Positions 36,385 through 46,496 of a stretch of DNA of 64,000 bases are shown in pieces; position 1 is the first letter of the stretch; each line of letters opens with the position of its first letter. The translations under genes and the position numbers were made by a program. Below the pieces are notes generated by a model. That model had not been told where the DNA came from, ran no database searches, and saw only the letters and a program-made list of their open reading frames with translations. The stretch is from Erwinia sp. S63 (lineage in GTDB: Bacteria > Pseudomonadota > Gammaproteobacteria > Enterobacterales > Enterobacteriaceae), in NCBI RefSeq assembly GCF_016625195.1, contig NZ_JACVUP010000011.1, positions 124,001 to 188,000 on the forward strand, in the 5' to 3' direction.

Positions 36385-37323
36385 ATGGTGCGTATGAGCA
36401 ATCCAACCAGTATTGACCGCATTGAACTGATGCAGACCTTTATTCGTATTGTCGAAAGTGGATCGCTGTCAGCCGCCGCTGCGCAGTTGGGCACGACACA
36501 ACCTACCATCAGCCGCCGGTTGCAGGCACTGGAACAGCGGTTAGGACTGAAGCTGATTCTGCGCACCACCCATGCACTAAAACTCACCGATGACGGCGAA
36601 CGTTGTTATGCGCAGGCGCGGCAGTTGCTGGCGACCTGGCACGCGCTAGAGGATGAACTGACAGGTTCCAGTGACGATCCGATTGGCACACTGCGCGTGC
36701 GTGCGCCCCATGCGTTTGGGCAAGACCAGTTGATCGATCCGCTGGTGGATTACCTGCAGCGCTACCCGCGCCTGACGGTGGAGTGGATGCTCAATGATCG
36801 CACGCCGGACTTTATCAGCGAAAACGTCGACTGTGCGATTCAGGTGGGTGCGGTAAACGATCCCTCGCTGGTGGCGATTCTGTTGGCAGAAGTGCCACGC
36901 TTTGTGGTTGCCGCCCCTTCACTGCTGGCGCAGTATGCGCCGATTGAGGATGTCAGCCAGCTCACCGAATTACCCTGGCTGGCGCTGACCAGCTTTTACC
37001 GTAATGAACTCGCGTTACAACGTTTGAGTGACGGACAGCCGGTGAACCTGCCGATTGCCCCGCGCCTCGCCAGCGACAGCTTATACGCCATCCGCAAAGC
37101 GGTACTGGCTGGCATGGGTGCGGCGATTGTGTCGTCGTGGGTGGTGCAGGAGGACTTAGCAAAAGGGGATTTGATTCAGCTGGTGCCCGAGTGGCAAGCG
37201 CCGCCGTTACCAGTGTGGCTGACCTATCCATGGGCCAGCTATTATCCCGCTCGTATGCGGCAGTTTTTCGCGATGATCAGAGAGGTGATGCCGAAACTGG
37301 CGGGCACACAGCCGGTGCGGTGA
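36385..37323 (+). CDS. LysR-family transcriptional regulator
   Basis: The 312-residue product has a winged helix-turn-helix at about residues 10-68 (SLSAAAAQLGTTQPTISRRLQALE) and an effector domain after about 95. It is divergent from the MFS gene and probably regulates it. The start is uncertain: ATG at 36385 or at 36394, neither with a strong ribosome-binding site. Confidence 0.87.
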   Translation: MVRMSNPTSIDRIELMQTFIRIVESGSLSAAAAQLGTTQPTISRRLQALEQRLGLKLILRTTHALKLTDDGERCYAQARQLLATWHALEDELTGSSDDPIGTLRVRAPHAFGQDQLIDPLVDYLQRYPRLTVEWMLNDRTPDFISENVDCAIQVGAVNDPSLVAILLAEVPRFVVAAPSLLAQYAPIEDVSQLTELPWLALTSFYRNELALQRLSDGQPVNLPIAPRLASDSLYAIRKAVLAGMGAAIVSSWVVQEDLAKGDLIQLVPEWQAPPLPVWLTYPWASYYPARMRQFFAMIREVMPKLAGTQPVR

Positions 37324-37327
37324 GGGT

Positions 37328-37353
37328 CCAGGGCGCCATAATGGCGCACCTGG
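37328..37353. terminator. Hairpin between convergent LysR and yqhA genes
   Basis: CCAGG-GCGCCAT pairs with ATGGCGC-A-CCTGG across a one-base centre. It may end both transcripts. Its core resembles the dispersed intergenic palindromes of the window. Confidence 0.5.
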
Positions 37354-37362
37354 CACACGAAA

Positions 37363-37860
37363 TTACTTCTTCTCGACCTTCGACATATTATCCAGCCAGC
37401 CCATCACAAAGGCCGACAGCACAAAGGTCAGGTGGATAATCACGTACCACATCAGCTTGCTGTCATCGACATTGCGCGCGTCCATAAAGATGCGCAGCAG
37501 GTGGATCGATGAGATCGCCACAATCGAAGCCGCGACTTTGTTCTTCAGCGAGCCAGAATCCATCTTGCCCAGCCAGCTCAGCTTCTCTTTGTTCTCATCA
37601 ATATCCAGCTTAGAAACAAAGTTCTCATAGCCAGAGAGCATCACCATCACCAGCAATCCACCGACCAGCGTCATGTCCACCAGCGACAGCAGCAGCAGAA
37701 TCAGATCGTTCTCAGCAATGCTGAGAATGTTGGGCAACAGGTGAAAAATTTCCTGGAAAAATTTAACGGTCAGCGCCAGCAGCCCCAGCGAAAGTCCAAT
37801 GTAAACCGGTGCCAGCAACCAGCGCGATGAATACATCAGGTTCTCGATAAAACGTTCCAT
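37363..37860 (-). CDS. yqhA: YqhA-family inner-membrane protein
   Basis: The 165-residue product is almost identical in length to E. coli YqhA and shares long blocks with it ([38 protein letters not shown]). It has three to four membrane segments. The function is unknown; some relatives are involved in surviving stress. It starts 54 bases after the kdpD stop on the same strand, the place kdpE holds in E. coli. Confidence 0.92.
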   Translation of the reverse strand: MERFIENLMYSSRWLLAPVYIGLSLGLLALTVKFFQEIFHLLPNILSIAENDLILLLLSLVDMTLVGGLLVMVMLSGYENFVSKLDIDENKEKLSWLGKMDSGSLKNKVAASIVAISSIHLLRIFMDARNVDDSKLMWYVIIHLTFVLSAFVMGWLDNMSKVEKK

Positions 37861-37914
37861 AATTTCCCATTAATCAACAGACAAGTGGGCGAGTATAACC
37901 GAACTTGTGTGAAG

Positions 37915-40590
37915 TTATTTCAGCGCTTCTTCAGAAATTTCAGGCGCTACCGGCAGCGGCAGCGACAAGCGAAACTCCGCGCCGCCTTGCGGTCGATTTT
38001 CTGCCCAGATGCGCCCGCGATGGGATTCAATAATGGTTTTACTGATCGCCAGACCGAGCCCGACACCCGGCACCGCCGACTCCTTATCGCCGCGCGCAAA
38101 CTTGTCGAAAATGCGCGTCATATTCTCTGCGGCGACCCCTGGACCGTTGTCCCAGACGGCAATCTCCAGCCGCTCTTTGTCACGCCAGGCGCGAATACCG
38201 TGCTGCGCGGCGTTACCGGCATATTTGAGGCTGTTCTCGATCAGATTGGTAAACACGCGCTCCAGCATCGCGCTATCGCCTTTGATCAGCACCAATTCCG
38301 GCGGCAGTTCCAGTGCGAAATCATGCCCTTTTAGCGACGGCCCCATGCTGCTCAGCGCCCCGCCAATCACTTCATCCAGCGCCACCCACTCCTCGCGCAG
38401 ATTCAGTCCGCCAGACTGAATGCGCGCCATATCCAGCATATTACTCACCAGCCGAATGGTGCTTAACGTCTGTTCCCGGATTTGGTTCGCCTGGCCGACA
38501 TATTTTGAGTTATCGCCGGCCAGATCCAGCATCAGCATTTCGGCCTGACCAAACAACACCGTCAGCGGGGTACGCAGGTCATGCGACAGCGCGGATAACA
38601 GCGCATTACGCAGCTGTTCACGTTCAGCGGCGAGGCGTGAAGCGGCTTCACTTTGCGACAGCGCCATGCGTTCCAGCGCGTTGGCGATCAGCACAGTGAA
38701 GGTTTCGACTAAACGCTGCTGCTCGGGAATCATCAACTGACGCAGGTTTTCCGGCTCTACCACCAACAGTCCACGGCAGTGATTGCCGCTCTTTAAGGGC
38801 AAAATCTGGTACGGCACCGCAGGCAGCGTATCAGTGCCCGCGCCGGCCGGTTGTGCTTTGCTGTAGCTCCATTTGGCGATGCCGAGATCCGGTGGCGTGC
38901 CGACCGTGCTGTCCCCGACCGCCTGTAACTCGCCCTGCTCATCCGGCAGCAGCAGCTGGCTGCGTGCCTGCAAGGTGACATCAATCACTCGCTGGCTGGT
39001 GGCGGCGATGTCCTGTGGCGTGAGCGCGCTGCCGAGGGATTTCGCCATCTCATACAGATGCCGGGCACGCTGTTCGCGATAGCGTGCCACTTTGGCCTGA
39101 TAGCGCACGCCCGCCGTCAGGTTACCGACAATCACCCCCACCGCCAGCATCACCGCGAAAGTCACCAGATACTGTAAATCCGATACCGCCACGGTGCCGG
39201 TCGGGGCGACAAAGAACAGGTCAAAAGCCAGGATGTTGATCACCGTGGCGAACACCGATGGCCAGCGCCCGTAGCGCAGCGCCACCAGCACCACCGCCAG
39301 CAAATAGATCATCACGCCGTTGGCCGGATCAAACTCCACCAGCAGCCAGCGGCCGACAATGGTGACCAGCATGCACAGCGCAATCGCCATCAGGCAGCCG
39401 CGCAAATGCAGCCGCCATTTCTCACTGCTGACGCGCTGGCCAGTCAGCGGATGCGGCGCGTCACGCACCGGTTCATCCAGCGCCACCACCAGCAGATCAA
39501 GATCCGGACCCAGTTGCCCTAATCGCTGGGCAAAACTGTCGCGCCGCCAGCGCCGCTGCGGTTGACGACCGGTGACGATTTTGCCGAGGTTGTGCTCGCG
39601 CGCATAACGCAGCACGGCGCGGGCTTCATCGGGATCGGACAGAGTAGCGGTTTCCGCACCCAGCTCTTGGGCCAGTTGCAGCGTGCGCAGAATGGCACGA
39701 CGACGCGCTTCAGGCAGGCGATTCAGACGCGGCGTTTCTACGTACACTGCGTGCCACTCGCTGCCGAGACGCGCGGCTAAACGCGCAGCGGTGCGCACCA
39801 GTTTTTCACTGCCGGTATCGTCGCCGATGCACAGCAAAATGGCGTCACGCGTGTGCCAGACTTTGTCGCGGCCTTGCTGATCGCGCCAGGCTCGCATCTG
39901 GTCGTCCACGCGGTCCGCGGTACGACGCAATGCCAGTTCACGCAGGGCAAATAAGTTGCCTTTGCGGAAGAAGTTTTCAATCGCGCGCTCGGCGCGATCG
40001 CCGACGTAGACTTTGCCCTCTTTCAGCCGCTGGCGCAGATCGTCCGGCGGCAGATCCACCAGCACCACTTCATCGGCGCTATCGAAAAACGGATCGGGTA
40101 CGGTTTCGCGTACCTGAATGCCGGTCACGCCACCAACCACATCGTTGAGGCTTTCCAGATGTTGCACGTTGACGGTGGTGACCACGTCGATGCCCGCTTC
40201 CAGCAGCTCTTCGATGTCCTGCCAGCGTTTGGGATGGCGCGAACCCTGCACATTGGTGTGTGCCAGTTCGTCCATCAGGATCACCGCTGGATGACGTGCC
40301 AGTGCTGCATCAAGATCGAATTCCGCATGCCGCGAACGTCCGGTGGCGCGACGCGGCAATACCGCCAGGCCGTTGAGCAGCGCCGCGGTTTCTTCACGTC
40401 CATGGGTTTCCACCACGCCCGCCAGCACATCGAGGCCTTGCGCGCGCAAGCGCTGTGCCTCCTGCAGCATGGCGAAGGTTTTCCCCACGCCCGCACAGGC
40501 GCCAAAGTAGATTTTCAGCTTACCGCGATGGCTATCGCTGTGATTCAGCAGCAGCGCATCGGGATCGGGGCGGGTGATTTCGTCGTTCAT
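37915..40590 (-). CDS. kdpD: Potassium sensor histidine kinase KdpD
   Basis: KdpD senses potassium limitation and ionic stress and phosphorylates KdpE, which activates kdpFABC. The 891-residue product has the N-terminal KdpD domain with Walker A GACAGVGKT (about 31-39) and Walker B ILMDELAHTN, a USP-like domain, and four membrane segments (about 400-500). A GAF region follows, then the histidine box ALSHDLRTPLT with the phospho-acceptor histidine. ATP-lid motifs are DNGPGV and GVGLGLAIS. It looks complete, ending EISEEALK. No kdpE follows; yqhA does. Confidence 0.95.
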   Translation of the reverse strand: MNDEITRPDPDALLLNHSDSHRGKLKIYFGACAGVGKTFAMLQEAQRLRAQGLDVLAGVVETHGREETAALLNGLAVLPRRATGRSRHAEFDLDAALARHPAVILMDELAHTNVQGSRHPKRWQDIEELLEAGIDVVTTVNVQHLESLNDVVGGVTGIQVRETVPDPFFDSADEVVLVDLPPDDLRQRLKEGKVYVGDRAERAIENFFRKGNLFALRELALRRTADRVDDQMRAWRDQQGRDKVWHTRDAILLCIGDDTGSEKLVRTAARLAARLGSEWHAVYVETPRLNRLPEARRRAILRTLQLAQELGAETATLSDPDEARAVLRYAREHNLGKIVTGRQPQRRWRRDSFAQRLGQLGPDLDLLVVALDEPVRDAPHPLTGQRVSSEKWRLHLRGCLMAIALCMLVTIVGRWLLVEFDPANGVMIYLLAVVLVALRYGRWPSVFATVINILAFDLFFVAPTGTVAVSDLQYLVTFAVMLAVGVIVGNLTAGVRYQAKVARYREQRARHLYEMAKSLGSALTPQDIAATSQRVIDVTLQARSQLLLPDEQGELQAVGDSTVGTPPDLGIAKWSYSKAQPAGAGTDTLPAVPYQILPLKSGNHCRGLLVVEPENLRQLMIPEQQRLVETFTVLIANALERMALSQSEAASRLAAEREQLRNALLSALSHDLRTPLTVLFGQAEMLMLDLAGDNSKYVGQANQIREQTLSTIRLVSNMLDMARIQSGGLNLREEWVALDEVIGGALSSMGPSLKGHDFALELPPELVLIKGDSAMLERVFTNLIENSLKYAGNAAQHGIRAWRDKERLEIAVWDNGPGVAAENMTRIFDKFARGDKESAVPGVGLGLAISKTIIESHRGRIWAENRPQGGAEFRLSLPLPVAPEISEEALK

Positions 40591-40635
40591 CAGTTATCCG
40601 TCGTGAAAAGCGCGATAAATCGCGCTATCAATCAA

Positions 40636-41208
40636 TTATCCCTGTAGCGCATCCAGCGCCATATTCAGCCGCAACACGTTTACCGTCTCTTCACCGATAA
40701 ACGGCAGCAGCGGACGCTCAGTATTACGGGCAATCAGCGCTTCCACATCCTTCAGCGCCATATTGCGCGCTGCCGCCACACGCGGTGCCTGCCACAGTGC
40801 CGCTTCCGGCGAAATATCCGGATCGAGCCCACTCGCCGATGCGGTCACCAGCTCAACCGGCACCGCAGTTGGAGCCTGTGGATTAGCGGTGCGCAGCGCA
40901 GCCACGCGTTCGGCCACCGCTTTATCCAGTGCCGGATTGCTCGCCGCCAGGTTGCTGCCGCTGGAGGCCAATGTGTTATAGGGCGCATCGCCGGTCGCCG
41001 ATGGGCGGCCCCAGAAATGGCCGGGCTGCGTAAATACCTGACCAATCAAATCGGAACCGCGCTCCGCGCCATCCTGCTCAATCAACGAACCGTTGGCCTG
41101 TGACGGAAACCACCACTGCGCTAAGCCGGTGGTCAGCAGCGGATAGACCGCGCCGGTTAACAGCGTCAGCAGTATTAACAATACAATAGCCGGACGTAAC
41201 TGACTCAT
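40636..41208 (-). CDS. kdpC: Potassium-transporting ATPase subunit C
   Basis: KdpC is the single-span periplasmic subunit of the high-affinity K+-ATPase and stabilises the complex. The 190-residue product has one membrane helix (about 7-28, [18 protein letters not shown]), [22 protein letters not shown] (about 68-89) and a conserved C-terminal half ending [10 protein letters not shown]. It starts 11 bases after kdpB. The gap before kdpD is 45 bases. Confidence 0.95.
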   Translation of the reverse strand: MSQLRPAIVLLILLTLLTGAVYPLLTTGLAQWWFPSQANGSLIEQDGAERGSDLIGQVFTQPGHFWGRPSATGDAPYNTLASSGSNLAASNPALDKAVAERVAALRTANPQAPTAVPVELVTASASGLDPDISPEAALWQAPRVAAARNMALKDVEALIARNTERPLLPFIGEETVNVLRLNMALDALQG

Positions 41209-41219
41209 TTCTCTTCTCC

Positions 41220-43268
41220 TTAAACCAGACCAAACAGCGTCAGCAGCAGGTCGATGGCTTTAATACCGATAAACGGCACCACTAATCCGCCGACACCGTA
41301 AATCCACAGGTTGCGACGCAGCAGCGCGGCGGCACTCATCGGGCGGTAGCTCACGCCTTTTAGCGCCAGCGGGATCAGGAACACAATCACCAGCGCGTTA
41401 AAAATCACCGCCGACAAAATTGCTGAGTTCGGCGAATGCAGATGCATCACGTTCAGCATATTGAGCTGCGGATAGGTGGCCGCAAACGCCGCCGGGATAA
41501 TGGCAAAGTACTTCGCCACATCATTGGCGATACTGAAGGTGGTCAGTGAACCGCGCGTCATCAGCATCTGTTTACCGATGTGCACCACTTCCAGCAGTTT
41601 GGTCGGGTTGGAGTCGAGATCGACCATGTTCCCGGCCTCTTTTGCCGCCTGCGTGCCCGAGTTCATCGCTACTGCCACGTCCGCTTGCGCCAGCGCGGGG
41701 GCGTCGTTGGTGCCGTCGCCGGTCATCGCCACTAAACGCCCTTCCGCCTGATACTGACGAATCAGTGCCAACTTGGCTTCTGGTGTGGCTTCCGAGAGGA
41801 AATCATCCACGCCAGCTTCTGCCGCGATGGCCGCCGCCGTCAGCGGGTTATCGCCGGTAATCATCACCGTCTTGATGCCCATTTTGCGCAGCTCGGCAAA
41901 ACGCTCTTTGATGCCGCCTTTGACGATATCTTTCAGCGCCACCACGCCCAGCACCTGTGCGCCTTCGGCCACCACCAGCGGCGTGCCACCCGCGCGCGCC
42001 ACTTCTTCAACGCTGGCGTTCACTTCTGCCGGGAAACGGCCGTTATTGGCTTCGATATGGCGGCGAACGGCGTCAACTGCGCCTTTGCGAATCAGACGAT
42101 CCTGCACGTTGACGCCGCTCATGCGCGTTTGTGCCGAAAACGGAATAAAACTCGCGCCCATGCTGCTGAGATCGCGTTCGCGCAGGTTAAATTTCTGCTT
42201 CGCCAGCACCACGATGCTGCGCCCTTCCGGGGTTTCATCCGCCAGCGAGGCCAGCTGCGCCGCATCCGCCAGCTGCTGCTCGGTGACGCCCGGCGCAGGC
42301 ATAAACTGCGTCGCCTGGCGGTTACCCAGCGTGATGGTGCCGGTTTTATCCAGCATCAGCACATCGACGTCGCCCGCGGCTTCCACCGCACGACCGCTGG
42401 TGGCGATGACGTTAGCACCGAGCATGCGGCTCATCCCCGCCACGCCAATCGCCGACAGCAAGCCGCCGATGGTGGTCGGAATCAGGCACACCAGCAATGC
42501 CACCAGTACCGTCACGCTCACTGGCGTGCCGCCATAAGCGGAGAACGGCCACAAGGTTGCGGTTGCCAGCAGGAACACGATGGTCAGCGACACCAGCAGA
42601 ATAGTCAGCGCGATCTCGTTCGGCGTTTTGCGGCGTTTGGCACCTTCGACCATGGCAATCATGCGATCAAGGAAGGTTTCGCCCGGATTGACGCTGCACT
42701 GGATCACCAGCCAGTCGGACAGAATGCGCGTACCGCCCGTCACCGATGAAAAATCGCCGCCTGATTCGCGGATCACCGGCGCCGATTCGCCGGTAATCGC
42801 ACTCTCATCCACGGAAGCGCCGCCTTCCAGCACTTCGCCGTCACACGGGATGATGTCACCCGCTTCCACCAGCACCACGTCGCCTTTACGCAAGGTGTCT
42901 GCCGCTACCGGCTGCCACTGCGCGCCATGACGTGGCTCAGCCAGCTTTTTCGCATCACTGGTTTTACTGATGCCTTTCAGGCTGTTGGCCTGCGCCTTGC
43001 TGCGCCCTTCCGCCAGCGCTTCAGCGAAGTTGGCAAACAGCACCGTGAACCACAACCAGATGGCGACTCCGGCGGTAAACCCGGCGTTACCGCTCAGGTG
43101 GCCTGTCAGCATGCCGATGGCCAGCAGCGAGGTCAGCACGCTGCCGAGCCACACCAGGAACATTACCGGGTTGCGAAACTGCACGCGCGGATCGAGTTTC
43201 TTCACCGCATCCAGCACGGCGGTTTTCGTCAGCGCTGCATCAAACAGCGCCAGTTGTTGACGACTCAT
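41220..43268 (-). CDS. kdpB: Potassium-transporting P-type ATPase, catalytic subunit B
   Basis: KdpB hydrolyses ATP to drive potassium uptake through KdpA. The 682 residues match the E. coli length. The motifs are ITGESAPVI (actuator domain), [10 protein letters not shown] with the phosphorylated aspartate near residue 307, and [14 protein letters not shown] at the hinge. It lies 7 bases after kdpA and 11 before kdpC, so all are one operon. Confidence 0.97.
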   Translation of the reverse strand: MSRQQLALFDAALTKTAVLDAVKKLDPRVQFRNPVMFLVWLGSVLTSLLAIGMLTGHLSGNAGFTAGVAIWLWFTVLFANFAEALAEGRSKAQANSLKGISKTSDAKKLAEPRHGAQWQPVAADTLRKGDVVLVEAGDIIPCDGEVLEGGASVDESAITGESAPVIRESGGDFSSVTGGTRILSDWLVIQCSVNPGETFLDRMIAMVEGAKRRKTPNEIALTILLVSLTIVFLLATATLWPFSAYGGTPVSVTVLVALLVCLIPTTIGGLLSAIGVAGMSRMLGANVIATSGRAVEAAGDVDVLMLDKTGTITLGNRQATQFMPAPGVTEQQLADAAQLASLADETPEGRSIVVLAKQKFNLRERDLSSMGASFIPFSAQTRMSGVNVQDRLIRKGAVDAVRRHIEANNGRFPAEVNASVEEVARAGGTPLVVAEGAQVLGVVALKDIVKGGIKERFAELRKMGIKTVMITGDNPLTAAAIAAEAGVDDFLSEATPEAKLALIRQYQAEGRLVAMTGDGTNDAPALAQADVAVAMNSGTQAAKEAGNMVDLDSNPTKLLEVVHIGKQMLMTRGSLTTFSIANDVAKYFAIIPAAFAATYPQLNMLNVMHLHSPNSAILSAVIFNALVIVFLIPLALKGVSYRPMSAAALLRRNLWIYGVGGLVVPFIGIKAIDLLLTLFGLV

Positions 43269-43275
43269 GATTCCG

Positions 43276-44955
43276 TTATCCCTGAATTAATTGCAGATGT
43301 TCCGCCACCGGGCCGAGAGCCAGCGCGGGGATAAAGGTCAGTGCCCCCACCAGCAATACGGTGCCAATCAGCAGCGCGATAAACAGTGGACCGTGGGTCG
43401 GTAACGTACCGTTGCCCACCGGCTGGATTTTCTTCGCCGCCAGCGAACCGGCAATCGCCATTACCGGAATGATGATGCCGAAGCGTCCCACCAACATGCA
43501 GAAGGCCAGCAACAGGTTCCAGAACGGGGTGTTGGCGCTCAAACCGGCAAAAGCACTACCGTTGTTATTGGCCGCCGACGAGACGGCATACAGCACTTCG
43601 CTGAAGCCGTGGATGCCAGGATTCGCCATACCGGCGCGCCCTGCATCCGTCATCATCGCTAGCGCAGTGCCAAGCAGCACCAGGGTCGGCGTCACCAGAA
43701 TCGCCAGTGCGGTCATTTTCATCTCCCACACGTCGATCTTTTTACCCATGTACTCCGGTGTACGGCCAATCATCAGACCGGCGATAAATACCCCGAGCAG
43801 CACGAACAGCAGCATGCCGTACAACCCGGCACCGACGCCGCCAAACACCACTTCACCCAGCTGCATCAGCCACATCGGCACCATGCCGCCGAGTGCGGTG
43901 AAGGAGTCATGCATGGCATTCACCGCACCGCATGAGGCCGCGGTGGTGATCACCGCAAACAGGCTGGAGTTGAGAATGCCAAAGCGCGTCTCTTTGCCTT
44001 CCATGTTGATGGCGCTGTCTGCACCGAGTGCCAGGAAGTGCGGATTACCGCGCAGTTCTGCCCACATCACGGTGATCACCGCCAGCACGAACATGATGGT
44101 CATCGCCCACAGCAGCATGTGGCCCTGACGACGATCGCCCAGATGCTGACCGAAGGTGAAGCACAGCGCGGCCGGGATCAGGAAGATACTCAGCATCTGC
44201 ACGAAGTTGGTCAGCGCGGTCGGGTTTTCAAACGGATGGGCTGAGTTGACGTTAAAGAAGCCCCCGCCGTTGGTGCCGAGCATTTTGATCGCTTCCTGCG
44301 AAGCCACCGGACCGAGTGGCAGCGTTTGCTTCGCCCCTTCCAGCGTGGTGAGTGCGTGATAAGGCTCAAACGTCTGAATGCTGCCCTGATAGACAAAGAA
44401 TAGCGCCATCAGCAGGCTGATCGGCAGCAGCACATACACCGTGATGCGTGTCAGGTCGCGCCAGGCGTTACCGAGCGTCGCCAGCGAGCGATTGGCAAAA
44501 CCGCGAATCAGCGCAAAGGCCACCGCGATGCCGGTCGCCGCCGACAGGAAGTTTTGCACCGTGAGACCGGCCATCTGACTGAAATAGCTCACCGTGCTTT
44601 CGCCCGCATAAGCCTGCCAGTTGGTGTTGGTGACAAAGCTGACGGCGGTGTTGAGCGCCAGATCCCAGCTAAGACTCGGCAACTGTTGCGGGTTAAGAGG
44701 AAGCGATCCCTGCAGCATCAGAATCGCCAGCAGCACCACGAAGCCGAGGGCGTTGAACAGCAGAATCGCCAGCAAGTAGTGCTGCCAGCGCATCGCCTCG
44801 CCATCAGCACCGGCCAGCCGCCACAGCGCCCGCTCGGTACGCGGCAGCAGCGGTTTGTCGGCCACCAGCACCGCAAGAAAACGCCCGAGCGGTTGCGCTA
44901 GCACCATCAACACCAGCAGATAACCCGCAATCAGTAAAAACGCATTCGCAGCCAT
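43276..44955 (-). CDS. kdpA: Potassium-transporting ATPase subunit A
   Basis: KdpA is the channel-like subunit that binds and translocates K+. The 559-residue product has the four degenerate selectivity-filter repeats of the family: [38 protein letters not shown] and NNNGSAFAG. It has ten membrane segments. Its ATG overlaps the TGA of kdpF by one base (TGATG), so translation is probably coupled. Confidence 0.97.
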   Translation of the reverse strand: MAANAFLLIAGYLLVLMVLAQPLGRFLAVLVADKPLLPRTERALWRLAGADGEAMRWQHYLLAILLFNALGFVVLLAILMLQGSLPLNPQQLPSLSWDLALNTAVSFVTNTNWQAYAGESTVSYFSQMAGLTVQNFLSAATGIAVAFALIRGFANRSLATLGNAWRDLTRITVYVLLPISLLMALFFVYQGSIQTFEPYHALTTLEGAKQTLPLGPVASQEAIKMLGTNGGGFFNVNSAHPFENPTALTNFVQMLSIFLIPAALCFTFGQHLGDRRQGHMLLWAMTIMFVLAVITVMWAELRGNPHFLALGADSAINMEGKETRFGILNSSLFAVITTAASCGAVNAMHDSFTALGGMVPMWLMQLGEVVFGGVGAGLYGMLLFVLLGVFIAGLMIGRTPEYMGKKIDVWEMKMTALAILVTPTLVLLGTALAMMTDAGRAGMANPGIHGFSEVLYAVSSAANNNGSAFAGLSANTPFWNLLLAFCMLVGRFGIIIPVMAIAGSLAAKKIQPVGNGTLPTHGPLFIALLIGTVLLVGALTFIPALALGPVAEHLQLIQG

Positions 44956-45044
44956 CAGAATGCCTCCGCATTAAGCAGGGCATAAATCAGGTAGCCCAAC
45001 AAGATAAACACCAGCACGATGCCGGCAATCACGCCCACGCTCAC
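44955..45044 (-). CDS. kdpF: Potassium-transporting ATPase subunit F
   Basis: This 29-residue single-span peptide stabilises the Kdp complex. It reads from GTG as (M)[19 protein letters not shown] and ends YALLNAEAF, closely matching E. coli KdpF in length and sequence. GGAGG five bases before the GTG supports the start. The stop TGA overlaps the kdpA start. Confidence 0.93.
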   Translation of the reverse strand: MSVGVIAGIVLVFILLGYLIYALLNAEAF

Positions 45045-45123
45045 AGCAACCTCCAGAGGATTTGGTAGTGCTGCAAGCATGCGCGGCGCGGCATAAAGAA
45101 GGGGTAAAAAGGCGGGAATCCAG

Positions 45124-45140
45124 CGTAAAGAAAGTATAAA
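45124..45140 (-). promoter_or_regulatory. KdpE-binding box upstream of kdpFABC
   Basis: On the minus strand TTTATA-CTTTC-TTTACG lies 80 bases before the kdpF start. It nearly repeats the known E. coli KdpE target, TTTATA-N5-TTTACA. It sits just after the stop of the upstream HD-GYP gene, so the kdp operon has its own promoter here. Confidence 0.8.
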
Positions 45141-45152
45141 AATGCTGTCGAA

Positions 45153-46316
45153 TTAGGCGCTTTCCAGTGCCCAGATGCGATTGAGATCGACGTTCTGCCA
45201 CAGGCCACTGTCTTCGGCTCCGGTAATACTGTCAGTGCAGAACGAATCACCGAGATCCAACTCTTCCGGCTTCACTTCTCGCTGGGCGTGTAATGACCAG
45301 AACACATGCACTTTGGGTTTTAACAGCGATTTTTCACCGGCCTGCACCACCAGCGCCACGCGCCCGGAAGCCAGTCGCACCAGCGATCCCACCGGATAAA
45401 TGCCGATGGTGCGCACGAAGGCGTGCAGCAGCGTATTGTCGAAGTGACCGCGCCAGCTCAGCATATTGTGCATCGCTTCGGCGGGCGTCCAGCCTTTGCG
45501 ATAGGGGCGATTAGAGGTCACGGCATCATAGACATCGCATACCGCGGCCATACGAGAAAACAGCGAAATCTCTTCGCCTTTCAGTTTGTGGGGGTAACCG
45601 CTGCCATCGACTTTTTCGTGGTGATGCAGCGCAATATCTAACAGGTCTTCCCCTGCATCAGCCTCCATCAGCATCTGTGCACCAATAATCGGATGCTCGC
45701 GCATGATGGTGAACTCCTCGTCGGTGAGCTTGCCGGGTTTGTTGAGGATCTCCAGCGGCACCGCCGATTTACCGACATCATGCAGCAAACCGCCCATGCC
45801 CACGCGCCGCTGCTGGTGTTCATCGAGCCCCATTTTTTTGCCCAGCGAGATCATCAACCCGCACACTGCCATGGAGTGCAGGTAGGTGTAATCATCGTGA
45901 TTTTTCAGCCGCGCCACGCTGAGCAGTGCAGTGGGTTCACGGGTAATCGATCCGGCAATATCGTCCACCAGGTCCATCGTATAGTTGAGGTCCAGCCCCT
46001 GACCCATACGCGCCTCGTTGAACATCGCCAGCACCTGTGGCTTGCCCTGATTGAAGATGGTTTGTGCCTGATCCAGCTCCTGGAAAAATGGGGTTTGCGG
46101 AATGGCTTTCTTCGGCGCAGGTTTGGCAGGCGCCTGCACCGACTTATCGAGATCGATCCAGATTTGCTGGATCCCTTCGTTGCGGATCATCGCGATCTGG
46201 CGTTTATCGGTGATCAGCATTTGGTTGCGAATGCGTTTATCCTTGAGCCACCAAACCTCCAGTTTGTGGATGAACATTCCTTGCCGCAATTCGTCAACGG
46301 TAATCAGCTTTATCAC
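45153..46316 (-). CDS. HD-GYP cyclic-di-GMP phosphodiesterase
   Basis: The 387-residue product has an N-terminal DUF3391 domain (IKLITVDELRQGMFIHKLEV, about 2-21) and a C-terminal HD-GYP domain (about 130-320). Its metal residues are in LLHDVGKSAVP, and HHHEKVDGSGYPHKL carries the GYP signature intact. It should degrade cyclic-di-GMP. The GTG at 46316 is chosen because AAGGAGAG lies just upstream and it gives the usual N-terminus. No membrane segment is seen. Confidence 0.9.
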   Translation of the reverse strand: MIKLITVDELRQGMFIHKLEVWWLKDKRIRNQMLITDKRQIAMIRNEGIQQIWIDLDKSVQAPAKPAPKKAIPQTPFFQELDQAQTIFNQGKPQVLAMFNEARMGQGLDLNYTMDLVDDIAGSITREPTALLSVARLKNHDDYTYLHSMAVCGLMISLGKKMGLDEHQQRRVGMGGLLHDVGKSAVPLEILNKPGKLTDEEFTIMREHPIIGAQMLMEADAGEDLLDIALHHHEKVDGSGYPHKLKGEEISLFSRMAAVCDVYDAVTSNRPYRKGWTPAEAMHNMLSWRGHFDNTLLHAFVRTIGIYPVGSLVRLASGRVALVVQAGEKSLLKPKVHVFWSLHAQREVKPEELDLGDSFCTDSITGAEDSGLWQNVDLNRIWALESA

Positions 46317-46429
46317 GATATCTCTCCTTAATATCAGTGGATGGTAAGGAGAGGTATCGGCAGCTGAGCAAATAATCTTCAGGAGTGATTTGTGCGATCT
46401 GTGAGGGGGGAAGTGATTTGGATTAGCGC

Positions 46430-46492
46430 AATAAATTTGCACCGCTACGTTTGCCTGATGGCATTGGTGACGGCGCGATTTATCATGCGACA
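46430..46492. repeat. Degenerate copies of the intergenic palindrome family
   Basis: GCGCAATAAATTTGCACCGCTACG (46426-46449, written here as a span) and CGGCGCGATTTATCATGCGAC resemble the units near 62.73-62.84 kb, with GCGC...CGCTAC ends. They lie between the 2-hydroxyacid dehydrogenase stop and the HD-GYP start. Confidence 0.45.
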
Positions 46493-46496
46493 GAAT

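Noticed and set aside
41773..42537. 254-codon open frame antisense to kdpB
   Set aside because: It is a shadow of kdpB; low-complexity S/T/A-rich translation without a start signal.
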